Source of the DNA: Acidobacteriota bacterium
GTDB lineage: Bacteria > Acidobacteriota > Terriglobia > Bryobacterales > Bryobacteraceae
Reading direction: 5' to 3'
Length of the DNA stretch: 37,896 nucleotides
Assembly (NCBI GenBank): GCA_017304135.1
Contig: JAFLBB010000043.1
Span: 1-37,896 of the forward strand
In this document: in pieces, positions 8,503 through 15,893 of the stretch
Numbering within the stretch: position 1 is the stretch's first letter
Layout: each line of letters opens with the position of its first letter
Position numbers and translations under genes: made by a program
The notes under the pieces: model-generated
The model's database searches: none
Seen by the model: only the letters and a program-made list of their open reading frames with translations
Told to the model about the DNA's origin: nothing

Positions 8503-9258
8503 CTATTCCGGTGGGCCGAACACACGGTCACCTGTCTCGCTCAGGATGTTCCGTTTGTCGGCCTCGCTCACGGGCAACTGCAGGATCTTCGACAGCTCGA
8601 TGTTGAGGTTTTCCGGCAGGTCGGAGCCAATCATCAAGCGCGTGCTGGGAATGCGTTGCAGCACCTCCAGCACATGGTGCGGCATGAGGCTCGACAATTC
8701 GAGGTAGAAGTTGTCGAACAGCGTCGCGGCGACGATCGCTTCGCCGAGGAAAATGCCGCCGCCGCCGCAATGGGCGAGAACGAACTTGAGTTCGGGGTAG
8801 CATTTGGCGGCCAGCAGGAACATGGAAGGCAGTGAGAAGGGGATGCCCGTGCCGGTGTGGACGATGAGCGCCATGCGGTTTTCGATCGCCGTCTCAAAGA
8901 GGAACGCGCTGCTCTCAAGCAACGGGTTCAGGGCCTGATACTGCGGCTGGAATTTGAGGGCGCGGAAGCCATGTACCTCGCGGCAGCGGCGGACCTCGTC
9001 GCGGTATTCGGCTTCGGGCACGAACGGATGCAAACAGGCGGCGCCGACGAAACGGCCAGGATAGTCGCGAAGGGCCGCGCCGATCTCGTCATGCTCGCGG
9101 CGGTAGTCATCGACAACGGGAAAGGGAATGGCCACGGCGCGATCGACGCCGAAGCGGTCCATCGATTCGATGATCTCCCCGGCCCGGTGACGGCGGCCGC
9201 TGTGGCGGGCGGTGCCGATGTGCACGTGCGTATCGAAGAGCGGGTAGCCGTCTTTCAT
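8503..9258 (-). CDS. TIM-barrel metal-dependent amidohydrolase (amidohydrolase_2 type)
   Basis: A 251-residue cytoplasmic protein with no leader. The metal-site residues of amidohydrolase_2 enzymes are present: D9-T-H11-V-H13 on strand 1, K102 (ALKFQPQYQ), H134 (LIVHTG), H163 (LAHCGGGG) and D213 (MIGSDLPENL). The family includes hydrolases, lactonases and decarboxylases acting on small carboxylated or cyclic substrates; nothing here picks one. It is the third gene of the - strand unit TBDR2-hydrolase-amidohydrolase, 47 bases after the hydrolase stop, so a role in breaking down the product brought in by TBDR2 is likely (inference). The ribosome site before ATG 9258 is weak. Confidence 0.88.
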   Translation of the reverse strand: MKDGYPLFDTHVHIGTARHSGRRHRAGEIIESMDRFGVDRAVAIPFPVVDDYRREHDEIGAALRDYPGRFVGAACLHPFVPEAEYRDEVRRCREVHGFRALKFQPQYQALNPLLESSAFLFETAIENRMALIVHTGTGIPFSLPSMFLLAAKCYPELKFVLAHCGGGGIFLGEAIVAATLFDNFYLELSSLMPHHVLEVLQRIPSTRLMIGSDLPENLNIELSKILQLPVSEADKRNILSETGDRVFGPPE

Positions 9259-9305
9259 AGGGTTCTCAACTCAAGGCCACCAGCAGCGGCGGCGCGGTCG
9301 GTTCG

Positions 9306-10385
9306 TCAAGCGCCGGTGACTGCGCGCAGAAGTTGAAAGAAGCCTCGCTTGCGCTCGGTGTTGAGGCCCCAGTTCACGGGCGGGCACTGGTAGCCGTCTG
9401 AGTAGTCGCTCGCGCCGGGATCGAAGTAGCCCCAGGAAGCGTATTCGGAGAGGGCGGCGAGGAAGTTATTCTCCGGCTTGTCGAAGTCGAAGTGGTCATC
9501 CTCGTTGAACAGGATGGGCATGGGACGATAGCCCTCGACGGCGCGCGTTTCGCGCACCATCTGGGCGATGCGTTTGGGGTCCTTCACGCCGTTGCCGTGC
9601 ACGAGCAGGAAGTCGGAACTCTTCACGACATTGGGCAGGGGAATGGCGTTGCCTCCATAGGAGGTGCCGGTGAGCAGCCTGCGGCCCTTGCGGTTCATGC
9701 CCTTCACGACGTCGATGAGTTCGTGGATGCGCGCCGGCTTGAGGATCTCGTGGTCGTAGGCGCGGACGTTGGTTTCGTTGTTCACCTCGACGAGCACGTT
9801 GCGGTAGTCGCGGTCGAGCAGCCAGTTGGTGGCGTTCTCCACCGCGCGGCGGACGGCGGCTTCGTCTTTCACGCGCTGGTCCTGCCCGAAGTAGAAGTAG
9901 CCGACGATGGCCACCATGCCGAGTTGGTCGGCGCGGTCGAGGATGCGCTCCAGCCGCTTCATGAAGTCGGGGTAGAGCGAACCATCGGGGGCGATGCCGG
10001 AGGTGTCCCAGGGTTGGCTCTTCGAATAGCCTTCGGGGCTGCCGCCCTGGAGATTGATGGTGAAGGCGAGCAGGCCGTGCTTCCTCCATTCGGGCATCGC
10101 GGCGAGGAACTCGCGCGTGTTGCGTTCGGGATCCCACTTCTTCGTATCGGGGTAGGCCCATTTCGAGCGCGTTGCTGGATTGCGGTCGTCGAAGATGCCC
10201 TGCACCATGCGCGAATTCATGAGCAGGCCTTCCACCTTGCGGCCCTGGTAGGTGCGCCCTTTGTAGGTGGGCTGGCCGTTGAGATAGAACATGTCGCCGC
10301 GAATGGCGATTTCGGTTTTGCGCACGGCCGCCGGAAGCAAGGCCGGGGCCGCGGCCATCGTGAGAAGGGAACGTCGTGTCAGCAT
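9306..10385 (-). CDS. Exported clan GH-A-like glycoside hydrolase
   Basis: A 359-residue protein with a twin-arginine-like leader (LTRRSLLTMAAAPALLPAA). Residues 25-355 look like a (beta/alpha)8 barrel of clan GH-A. VLVEVNNETNV carries Asn203-Glu204, the typical acid/base pair, and ILFNEDDHF carries Glu295 at the position of a nucleophile. FTINLQGGSPEGY and FLLVHGNG are other barrel strands. It may be GH5-like or an unclassified relative; I cannot assign a numbered family. The start ATG overlaps the TBDR2 stop (TAATG), so translation is probably coupled to the receptor. This suggests it acts on the same ligand, in the periplasm or at the surface. Confidence 0.82.
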   Translation of the reverse strand: MLTRRSLLTMAAAPALLPAAVRKTEIAIRGDMFYLNGQPTYKGRTYQGRKVEGLLMNSRMVQGIFDDRNPATRSKWAYPDTKKWDPERNTREFLAAMPEWRKHGLLAFTINLQGGSPEGYSKSQPWDTSGIAPDGSLYPDFMKRLERILDRADQLGMVAIVGYFYFGQDQRVKDEAAVRRAVENATNWLLDRDYRNVLVEVNNETNVRAYDHEILKPARIHELIDVVKGMNRKGRRLLTGTSYGGNAIPLPNVVKSSDFLLVHGNGVKDPKRIAQMVRETRAVEGYRPMPILFNEDDHFDFDKPENNFLAALSEYASWGYFDPGASDYSDGYQCPPVNWGLNTERKRGFFQLLRAVTGA

Positions 10386-13300
10386 TAGAATTTGAAACTC
10401 AGGGCGAATTGGATGACGCGCGGGGAGCGGGCGCCGGTGACCTGGCCGAGGCGCGTATTCACCTGGTTGCCGGCGGCATCAAAGCGGGCCGTGGAATCGA
10501 CCCCGGAGAACTGGGTGTGGTTGAACAGGTTGTAGAACTCGCTGCGGAACTGGATGATGCGCGATTCCGAGAACACGGGGAAGTTCTTGAATACCGAGAT
10601 GTCCCAGGAGTTGATGCCGGGGCCGCGGTAGACATCCTTGGGGGCGTTGCCCAAGTCACCGCGGGCGGGCCGTGAGAACACGGTGGGGTCAAACCAGCGG
10701 GCAAAGCCGCGTTCGTCGCGTCCCAGAACGGCGCTGTCGCGAATATTGACGCGGTTGCCATCGCCGCCGCCCGTCAGGTCGGCGTTGTCCACCAGGGTGA
10801 AGCCGACGCCCGCGGGGAAGCCGCTGGCGAGTGAGCCGAAGCCGGCCACCTGCCAGCCATCAAGCACGGCCTTGGTGGCGCGGTTCGGGAGGTAGGTGCT
10901 GACCTTCGGCACGTCGTAGGTGAAGTTGATCACCAGAATGTGCGTTTGATCGAATCCTGCCTTGCCGTAGAGGAACTCGCGCGCGCTGCGGAAAACGGGC
11001 ATGTTGGCCGGTGCGTCGGAGTAGTTCATGGCCTTGGAGTAGGTCCAGGCGCCGCCAAACTGGAGGCCGCGGCTGAAGCGCCGCGTGACGGTGGTTTGCA
11101 GCGAGTTGTAGTTAGAGAGGCCGGAGTTCTCCAACGCGCTGATGGCCTGATAGCCGGCATAGGGGGCAAGGAACGTGTCGGGCAAAGGGCGCCCCGGTGA
11201 GGTGGGGTCCTGCGCCCAGCTCTGGAAACGGGTTCCATACGGGAGGGTGTTCAGATTACGGTTCTGCAGCAGGTTTTTCCCGCTGTTGCCGACGAAGGCG
11301 ACGCTGAGGACCGTGTCGAAGCCGATGTTCTGCTGGATGTTGAGCGAGTAGTTGTAGACGCTGGCCGGCTTGTAGTTCAGCTCAAACGACCGCACTGTGC
11401 CAGGCGGGAAGAGAAAGCCTGTTGATGAGCCGGCGCTGCCGCCAAATACGTTTTGGATGGAATCGTAGTAGATGTTGGGCTGGAGCACGATGGGCGGAAC
11501 CGCGTTGACCTGGCTGTTGGCATAGGCGGAGTTGATCTGCGTTTGGCGGGTGATGCCGAAGCCGCCGCGGATGGCCGTCTTGCCATCGCCGAACACGTCG
11601 TAGGAGAAGCCGAAGCGCGGCCCAGGCTGGAGCCCCGGCCGGTTCTGCCAGCCCGGAGGCACGCTGGTGTCATTGCCCAGCACCATGCCGTTATAGGGGT
11701 CGCCCACGCCCGGAACGAGCGCGCCGATGAGGACTGCCGGAACGATGGCGCCGGTAACCGGATTCTGGCCCTGGCGGCGTCCACCGCTGAGCACCGGCCG
11801 GAAGAGCTGCACCGTCTTGGCGGGATCGAAGCGCTCCTTCACCCACGCCGCGCCTTCCTGTCCCGGCTGCAGACGCCAGGGGCTGAAGGCCGACATGCGG
11901 AGACCGAGTTCGATGGTCAGCCGGCGGCTCACTTTCCAACTGTCCTGGGCGAAGAATTCGAAGAGGAAATTCTGGCCGCCGCGGAAGTTGCGCTTCGAGG
12001 ATTCCGAGTAGGAGCGGAAGTTGCCCATGGCGGCGTTGGCGAAGGCGAAGCCGCTTTCGAGCGGATTGTTCGCGTCGGCGGTGAAGTCGAAGCAGCCGGT
12101 GAAGCAGGATCCCGCGATGCCTTCGTCGCTGACGTTGAACTCGTAATACATGCCCGCTTTGAAGTTGTGGCTACCGCGGGTCCAGGTGGTGTTGTTGCCA
12201 AAGGTCCAGCGCGTGTCGCCCGCTTTGATGGGCCAGCGGTTGTCGTAGCCCACCGTGGGCGCGCCCACCACGCCGCCGAAGGTCATGACGGGAACGTAAT
12301 TGTCGGGATTCGCTGCGGGGAATAGCTGGCGCAGATTGCCCAGCCCTCTCGCCGATTTCAGCACCGGGGCCGCTTCTTCGTCGCTTGGCTTCGGTGTGCC
12401 TTCCCCCATGACGCGGCCGCCAAACACGAATTCATTCAGCACCGACGGCGATATGGTTCGCGTGTAGTTCAATACGATGCTCTTCTCGGTCTTGGTGTAG
12501 TCGTTGTAGAAGTGGTCCCAGTTGGAACTCCAGCCGGCCACCGCGGTATATCCCTTGGAACTTTGCTTCCAATCGCGGTAGCGGCCGCTCAAGCGGTCCT
12601 TCTCGGTGACGTTGTAGTCGACCTTCAACTGGTCCAGCCGCTTGGGCAGGTCTCGAATGTCCTGGTGCTGGTAGTTGTAGTTGCCGCGGCTGATGGAGCG
12701 GTCAAGGAAATTCGGCTGCGGGAAAATGTTCAGCATGGCCTGGCCGAGGGGGTTGAGGCGATTGTTGGGCACAATGTTGCCGGCGAAAGGCTGGCTGTTG
12801 GTGGGGTCGCGCACGACGATCAGAGAGTTGTTCTGGTTGACGGTCTGCGAGAAGTTGCCCTGGCGTTCCAGACTGGTGGGCATGGTCACCTGGCGGATGC
12901 CTTGCGGTTCGCGGGCCAGCCACTGTTCGTGCGCGTAAAAGAAGAACAGCTTTTCGCGGTTCTTGTTGAACAGCTTGGGGATTGTGAGCGGGCCGCCGAA
13001 GGTGCCGGTGAAGGTGTTGTAGCGGTAGACGGGTTTTCTCAGGCCGTTCAGATTGTTGAAGAAGTTGTTGGCGTTGAACATCTCATGGCGCTTGAACCAC
13101 GACGCCGTGCCATGGTAATCGCGGCTGCCGGACTTGGAGATGATGGACACCTGCGCGCCGGAGTTGCGGCCATACTCGGCCTGGAAGTTGTTCACCAGCA
13201 CCTTCACCTCTTCGACGGCGTCCATGCTCACCGCGGTGATGTTCACGTTCACGTTGTCGGCGTCGCTGCCCACCAGGCCGTCCACCGATACCGTGCTGTC

Positions 13301-13852
13301 CGTGTTGCGCAGGCCGCCGATGTTGGGGGCCGAGGAGCCGATTTCGCTGCCGAGCGAATTGGGGTCGCTGTTCTGCGAGACGCCGGGCATCAGCCGCAGC
13401 AGCGAGAGCACGTCGCGTCCGCGCGTGAGCATCGTGCTCATCTGCTTGGACTCCAACATCGATGAGTTTTCCGCGCTGGCCGTCTGCACCACGGCACGGC
13501 TTGCGGTGACGCTGACGACTTCGGTGGTGCTGCCTAGCTGCAGCGTGATGGTGCCCGCGGGCAGGTACTCGTTCGAAGCGACCACCAGGCCCTTGCGCTC
13601 CACTGTTTGAAAGCCCTGCATGCTGATCTTCAGGGTGTAGGTGCCGGCGGGAATGCCCGGCAAGGTGAAGTTTCCGTTTTCCACCGAGAGCGTTTTTCGC
13701 GTGTCGCCGGTGAGTTCACTGGTGAGAACGACTTCGGCCCCCAGGACGCTGGCGCCGCTGGAATCGACGATGACACCGACAAGGGTTCCTGTGTTCAACT
13801 GTGCCCAGAGCGCGGCACTGAGCAAAAGCGAGAGCAGACTGAGCTTCCTCAT
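10385..13852 (-). CDS. Oar-like TonB-dependent receptor (TBDR2)
   Basis: A 1155-residue outer-membrane receptor. The signal peptide is residues 1-17 (LSLLSLLLSAALWA). A carboxypeptidase-regulatory-like domain covers ~20-105 (GTLVGVIVDSSGASVLGAEV), then a plug with LTRGRDVLSLLRLMPGV and QAEYGRNSGAQVSIISKSG, then a beta-barrel ending in IQFALSFKF. ATG 13852 is chosen; a TTG two codons upstream (13858) is possible. There is no Shine-Dalgarno sequence. The predicted promoter places the transcript start within a few bases of the ATG, so the mRNA may be leaderless. It heads an operon with the overlapping GH-A-like hydrolase and the amidohydrolase, and it faces a divergent GntR regulator that probably controls it. 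Confidence 0.93.
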   Translation of the reverse strand: MRKLSLLSLLLSAALWAQLNTGTLVGVIVDSSGASVLGAEVVLTSELTGDTRKTLSVENGNFTLPGIPAGTYTLKISMQGFQTVERKGLVVASNEYLPAGTITLQLGSTTEVVSVTASRAVVQTASAENSSMLESKQMSTMLTRGRDVLSLLRLMPGVSQNSDPNSLGSEIGSSAPNIGGLRNTDSTVSVDGLVGSDADNVNVNITAVSMDAVEEVKVLVNNFQAEYGRNSGAQVSIISKSGSRDYHGTASWFKRHEMFNANNFFNNLNGLRKPVYRYNTFTGTFGGPLTIPKLFNKNREKLFFFYAHEQWLAREPQGIRQVTMPTSLERQGNFSQTVNQNNSLIVVRDPTNSQPFAGNIVPNNRLNPLGQAMLNIFPQPNFLDRSISRGNYNYQHQDIRDLPKRLDQLKVDYNVTEKDRLSGRYRDWKQSSKGYTAVAGWSSNWDHFYNDYTKTEKSIVLNYTRTISPSVLNEFVFGGRVMGEGTPKPSDEEAAPVLKSARGLGNLRQLFPAANPDNYVPVMTFGGVVGAPTVGYDNRWPIKAGDTRWTFGNNTTWTRGSHNFKAGMYYEFNVSDEGIAGSCFTGCFDFTADANNPLESGFAFANAAMGNFRSYSESSKRNFRGGQNFLFEFFAQDSWKVSRRLTIELGLRMSAFSPWRLQPGQEGAAWVKERFDPAKTVQLFRPVLSGGRRQGQNPVTGAIVPAVLIGALVPGVGDPYNGMVLGNDTSVPPGWQNRPGLQPGPRFGFSYDVFGDGKTAIRGGFGITRQTQINSAYANSQVNAVPPIVLQPNIYYDSIQNVFGGSAGSSTGFLFPPGTVRSFELNYKPASVYNYSLNIQQNIGFDTVLSVAFVGNSGKNLLQNRNLNTLPYGTRFQSWAQDPTSPGRPLPDTFLAPYAGYQAISALENSGLSNYNSLQTTVTRRFSRGLQFGGAWTYSKAMNYSDAPANMPVFRSAREFLYGKAGFDQTHILVINFTYDVPKVSTYLPNRATKAVLDGWQVAGFGSLASGFPAGVGFTLVDNADLTGGGDGNRVNIRDSAVLGRDERGFARWFDPTVFSRPARGDLGNAPKDVYRGPGINSWDISVFKNFPVFSESRIIQFRSEFYNLFNHTQFSGVDSTARFDAAGNQVNTRLGQVTGARSPRVIQFALSFKF

Positions 13853-13860
13853 GTGCAATG

Positions 13861-13890
13861 GATATAATATATAAAGTTGGCAGTTGTCAA
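13861..13890 (-). promoter_or_regulatory. Predicted sigma70-type promoter of the TBDR2 operon
   Basis: On the - strand a perfect TTGACA (13890-13885) precedes an AT-rich stretch of TATATTATATC type (13871-13861). The possible -10 boxes have 15- to 18-base spacers. Transcription would begin around 13853-13857, next to ATG 13852. The AT-richness stands out against the GC-rich surroundings. Confidence 0.55.
13877..13890. promoter_or_regulatory. Candidate GntR operator over the TBDR2 -35 box
   Basis: TTGGCAGTTGTCAA is an imperfect palindrome with ten of 14 bases symmetric (TTGrCA-n2-TGyCAA). It fully covers the predicted -35 hexamer and lies 39 bases before the GntR gene. That position fits repression of TBDR2, perhaps with autoregulation. 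The binding protein is inferred. Confidence 0.45.
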
Positions 13891-13897
13891 GCAGCTC

Positions 13898-13910
13898 CCC
13901 GGTTTCCGGG
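13898..13910. promoter_or_regulatory. Second inverted repeat in the TBDR2/GntR intergenic region
   Basis: CCCGG-TTT-CCGGG is a perfect inverted repeat, followed directly by the 8-base palindrome TGTTAACA (13911-13918). Either could be a regulator site controlling the GntR gene. No further support is visible. Confidence 0.3.
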
Positions 13911-13928
13911 TGTTAACATGCAAATGGA

Positions 13929-14636
13929 ATGGCAAGCGTGTCGACCTCGGTGAAATCCCCCCCCACCAGCCTGCTGCGCCCGCAGTCGTTGCGCGATGAG
14001 ATCGTCCACGTCCTGCAGCAAGACATCCTCACCGGCCTGTTTCAGCCGGGTCAGCGCATCGTGGAGCGGGAACTGGTGCAGCGCTTTGGTGTGAGTTCGA
14101 TTCCCGTGCGCGAAGCCTTGCAGGCGTTGGAAAGCAACGGGCTGCTGGTGCGCCGCTTGAACTACGGCTACTCGGTGGTCCAACTCACAGACGAAGAAGC
14201 GCTGCGCATCTGTGAACTGCGCGGCCTGCTTGAACCGAAGGTGGTGGAATGGGCCGCCATGCGCATCACGCCGGAGGCAGCCGCGGAACTGGACCGCCGG
14301 CTCGACGACCTCCACGCCGCCGCGCTTGAGGATGATATGGCGGCCTTCTTCCATGCCGACCTGCTGCTGCACCAGTGCATCTGGAGCGCCGCGGGCAATC
14401 ACCATGCGGCCAAGGCGCTGGAGACCTCGGTGGGCTCGCTGTTCGCCTCCGGGCTTGCCAACAGCATGCGCGACGCCAAAGCCGGCATCGCCGTTCCGAT
14501 TGACCGCCTAGGCGAGGTGGAGAAGCACCGGCGCATGGTGAACGCCATCAAGCGCGGAGCCGGGGCACGCGCGGCGCAAGCCCTGTCGCAGATCGCGGCG
14601 GGGTTCGAGCGCCACTTCCGCAGCCGGTCGAAGTAG
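13929..14636 (+). CDS. GntR/FadR-family transcriptional regulator
   Basis: A 235-residue DNA-binding regulator. Residues ~20-85 form the GntR winged helix-turn-helix (LRDEIVHVLQQDILTGLFQP, then FGVSSIPVREALQALESNGL). Residues ~90-228 form the helical FCD ligand domain. H142/D144, H148 and H200 (EKHRRMVNAI) are at positions that usually bind a metal and, through it, a carboxylated metabolite such as a uronate or aldonate (family knowledge). The start ATG 13929 has only GGA next to it, so initiation may be leaderless. It is divergent from TBDR2 and probably controls that operon. It converges on the serine hydrolase with a 6-base gap. Confidence 0.92.
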   Translation: MASVSTSVKSPPTSLLRPQSLRDEIVHVLQQDILTGLFQPGQRIVERELVQRFGVSSIPVREALQALESNGLLVRRLNYGYSVVQLTDEEALRICELRGLLEPKVVEWAAMRITPEAAAELDRRLDDLHAAALEDDMAAFFHADLLLHQCIWSAAGNHHAAKALETSVGSLFASGLANSMRDAKAGIAVPIDRLGEVEKHRRMVNAIKRGAGARAAQALSQIAAGFERHFRSRSK

Positions 14637-14642
14637 CCGCGC

Positions 14643-15689
14643 TCAGCCTCTTTTTCCGCCCGCCGCCTCCGCAAGCAGTTTGAGATGGCGGTTCATCGGC
14701 GCCGACGCATCGCCTCCGGCCAGGGCGCCCCAGTTGCCGCGCGAGGAAGCAAGCACCATTCCGTGCGAAGGGAAGATGGCGCAGCAGTTGCCCCCCGCGC
14801 CGATGGAAAGAAACGCATCGCGCGGGGCGTCCGGCCAGGTGAGGGCGTGCGCATGCAGCCGGCTGGTCCGGTTGAACCACCAGTTGAAGCCATAGATCCC
14901 CGGACCGAATTTCGTGAAGTGATCGGAGCCGCCGCCGAAGGTGCCGATGTTCAGGTAGTCATCGTTGCCGGCCTGTTGCGTATGCGGTAAGGCGAACGGT
15001 ACATCGGGCTTCCGGTGTTTGCGGAAGAACGAGCGATGGAGCAGTTGCCGGCCGTTCCAGCGGCCCTGGTTGAGCCAGAACCAGCCGATGCGCGCGAAGT
15101 CGCGAACCGAGGCCAGCAGACGGCGCCGGGCATTGAAGGTGAGCCCGTCTTCCAACTGCAGCGCGCCGAGCCGCTCGGGGGTATTTGCCACGGCATCGGG
15201 CGCCTGGCGGTAGAGCCGGTCAAACAGAGTCAACTGGTAGAGCTGGATTGCATAGTCGTTGTAGGCGTAGGCCGCGCCCGGAGGTTCGGGCCGGGCATAG
15301 CCGCTGGTCATGTCGGCAAGATGGCGGAAGGTCATCGCGCGGTCTTTTTCGCGCAGCGCCCAGCCGTAGTCGGTGAGCCGCGCGTCCACGCTCTTGAGCC
15401 GCTTCTCCTGAATTGCGAAGAAGAGCAGCGTACTGAAAACCGGTTTGACAGAGGAGAGCCAGTCGCGCTTGGCCGACTGGTCACCCCAGGACTTGGCCAG
15501 GTAGCCATCCTTGATGACGCAGCCATTTCCGCCGAGGCCGGTGGCGAGTTCTTCCAGCTTCGCTTCGTCGAGCCCGAGCGCCGCCGGTGGGCGCGGCTCC
15601 CACTGTGCGCCCGGCCAGTGGTTGGTTGAGGGCCGTGCCCATGCGCCGCGCGCCAACAGCCCCATCGATAGCTCTCTTCGCGTGATCAT
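14643..15689 (-). CDS. Serine hydrolase, beta-lactamase/esterase type
   Basis: A 348-residue protein of the class C beta-lactamase/penicillin-binding fold. MITRRELSMGLLARG is a short twin-arginine-like leader. S79-S-V-K82 is the SxxK nucleophile motif, Y143-N-D145 stands where YxN is usual (aYNDYA), and SIGAGGN (295-301) fits the third motif in the KTG/HxG region. Members are esterases, transesterases or peptidases rather than true beta-lactamases, and the natural substrate is unclear. ATG 15689 is preferred because AGGAG lies five bases before it; an upstream in-frame codon lacks such a site. Its position among glycan genes suggests removal of an acyl group from a sugar (inference only). Confidence 0.85.
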   Translation of the reverse strand: MITRRELSMGLLARGAWARPSTNHWPGAQWEPRPPAALGLDEAKLEELATGLGGNGCVIKDGYLAKSWGDQSAKRDWLSSVKPVFSTLLFFAIQEKRLKSVDARLTDYGWALREKDRAMTFRHLADMTSGYARPEPPGAAYAYNDYAIQLYQLTLFDRLYRQAPDAVANTPERLGALQLEDGLTFNARRRLLASVRDFARIGWFWLNQGRWNGRQLLHRSFFRKHRKPDVPFALPHTQQAGNDDYLNIGTFGGGSDHFTKFGPGIYGFNWWFNRTSRLHAHALTWPDAPRDAFLSIGAGGNCCAIFPSHGMVLASSRGNWGALAGGDASAPMNRHLKLLAEAAGGKRG

Positions 15690-15694
15690 TCGTA

Positions 15695-15699
15695 CTCCT
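15695..15699 (-). promoter_or_regulatory. Ribosome binding site of the serine hydrolase
   Basis: AGGAG on the - strand, five bases before ATG 15689. It decides between this start and a longer in-frame reading. Confidence 0.6.
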
Positions 15700-15715
15700 G
15701 TTGGCAGAGCTTCGT

Positions 15716-15730
15716 GCCTGCCGGGCAGGC
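15716..15730. promoter_or_regulatory. 15-base palindrome upstream of the serine hydrolase
   Basis: GCCTGCC-G-GGCAGGC is a perfect inverted repeat, 27 bases before the serine hydrolase start. It is just downstream of a - strand TATGAT (15741-15736) that resembles a -10 box. This is a plausible operator position, but no -35 box is convincing. Confidence 0.3.
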
Positions 15731-15850
15731 TTCGATCATACACTCCGCCGCCAAGCCAACTTCGGCGCCGGGCCCGTCGCGGGCCGCACAGCGGGCGGCA
15801 GTCGGCCCGTAGCCGGCCGGCGGAAGTGTGCAAGGAATTCACCTGATCCT

Positions 15851-15887
15851 CCTAGCAATGCCGCCGCTTCCGGGATAGAGTGCTAGG
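15851..15887. promoter_or_regulatory. Inverted repeat before DUF5060 copy 2
   Basis: CCTAGCA (15851-15857) and TGCTAGG (15881-15887) are exact reverse complements 23 bases apart, ending six bases before ATG 15894. A related TGCTAGC occurs at 6880-6886 upstream of the paralogue. It could be a split operator or a hairpin that hides the start; evidence is thin. Confidence 0.3.
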
Positions 15888-15893
15888 TCGAAT

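Noticed and set aside
15690..15842. Longer N-terminus for the serine hydrolase
   Set aside because: The extra 51 residues are Arg/Gly-rich and unlike the family, and AGGAG with a twin-arginine-like leader fixes the start at 15689.
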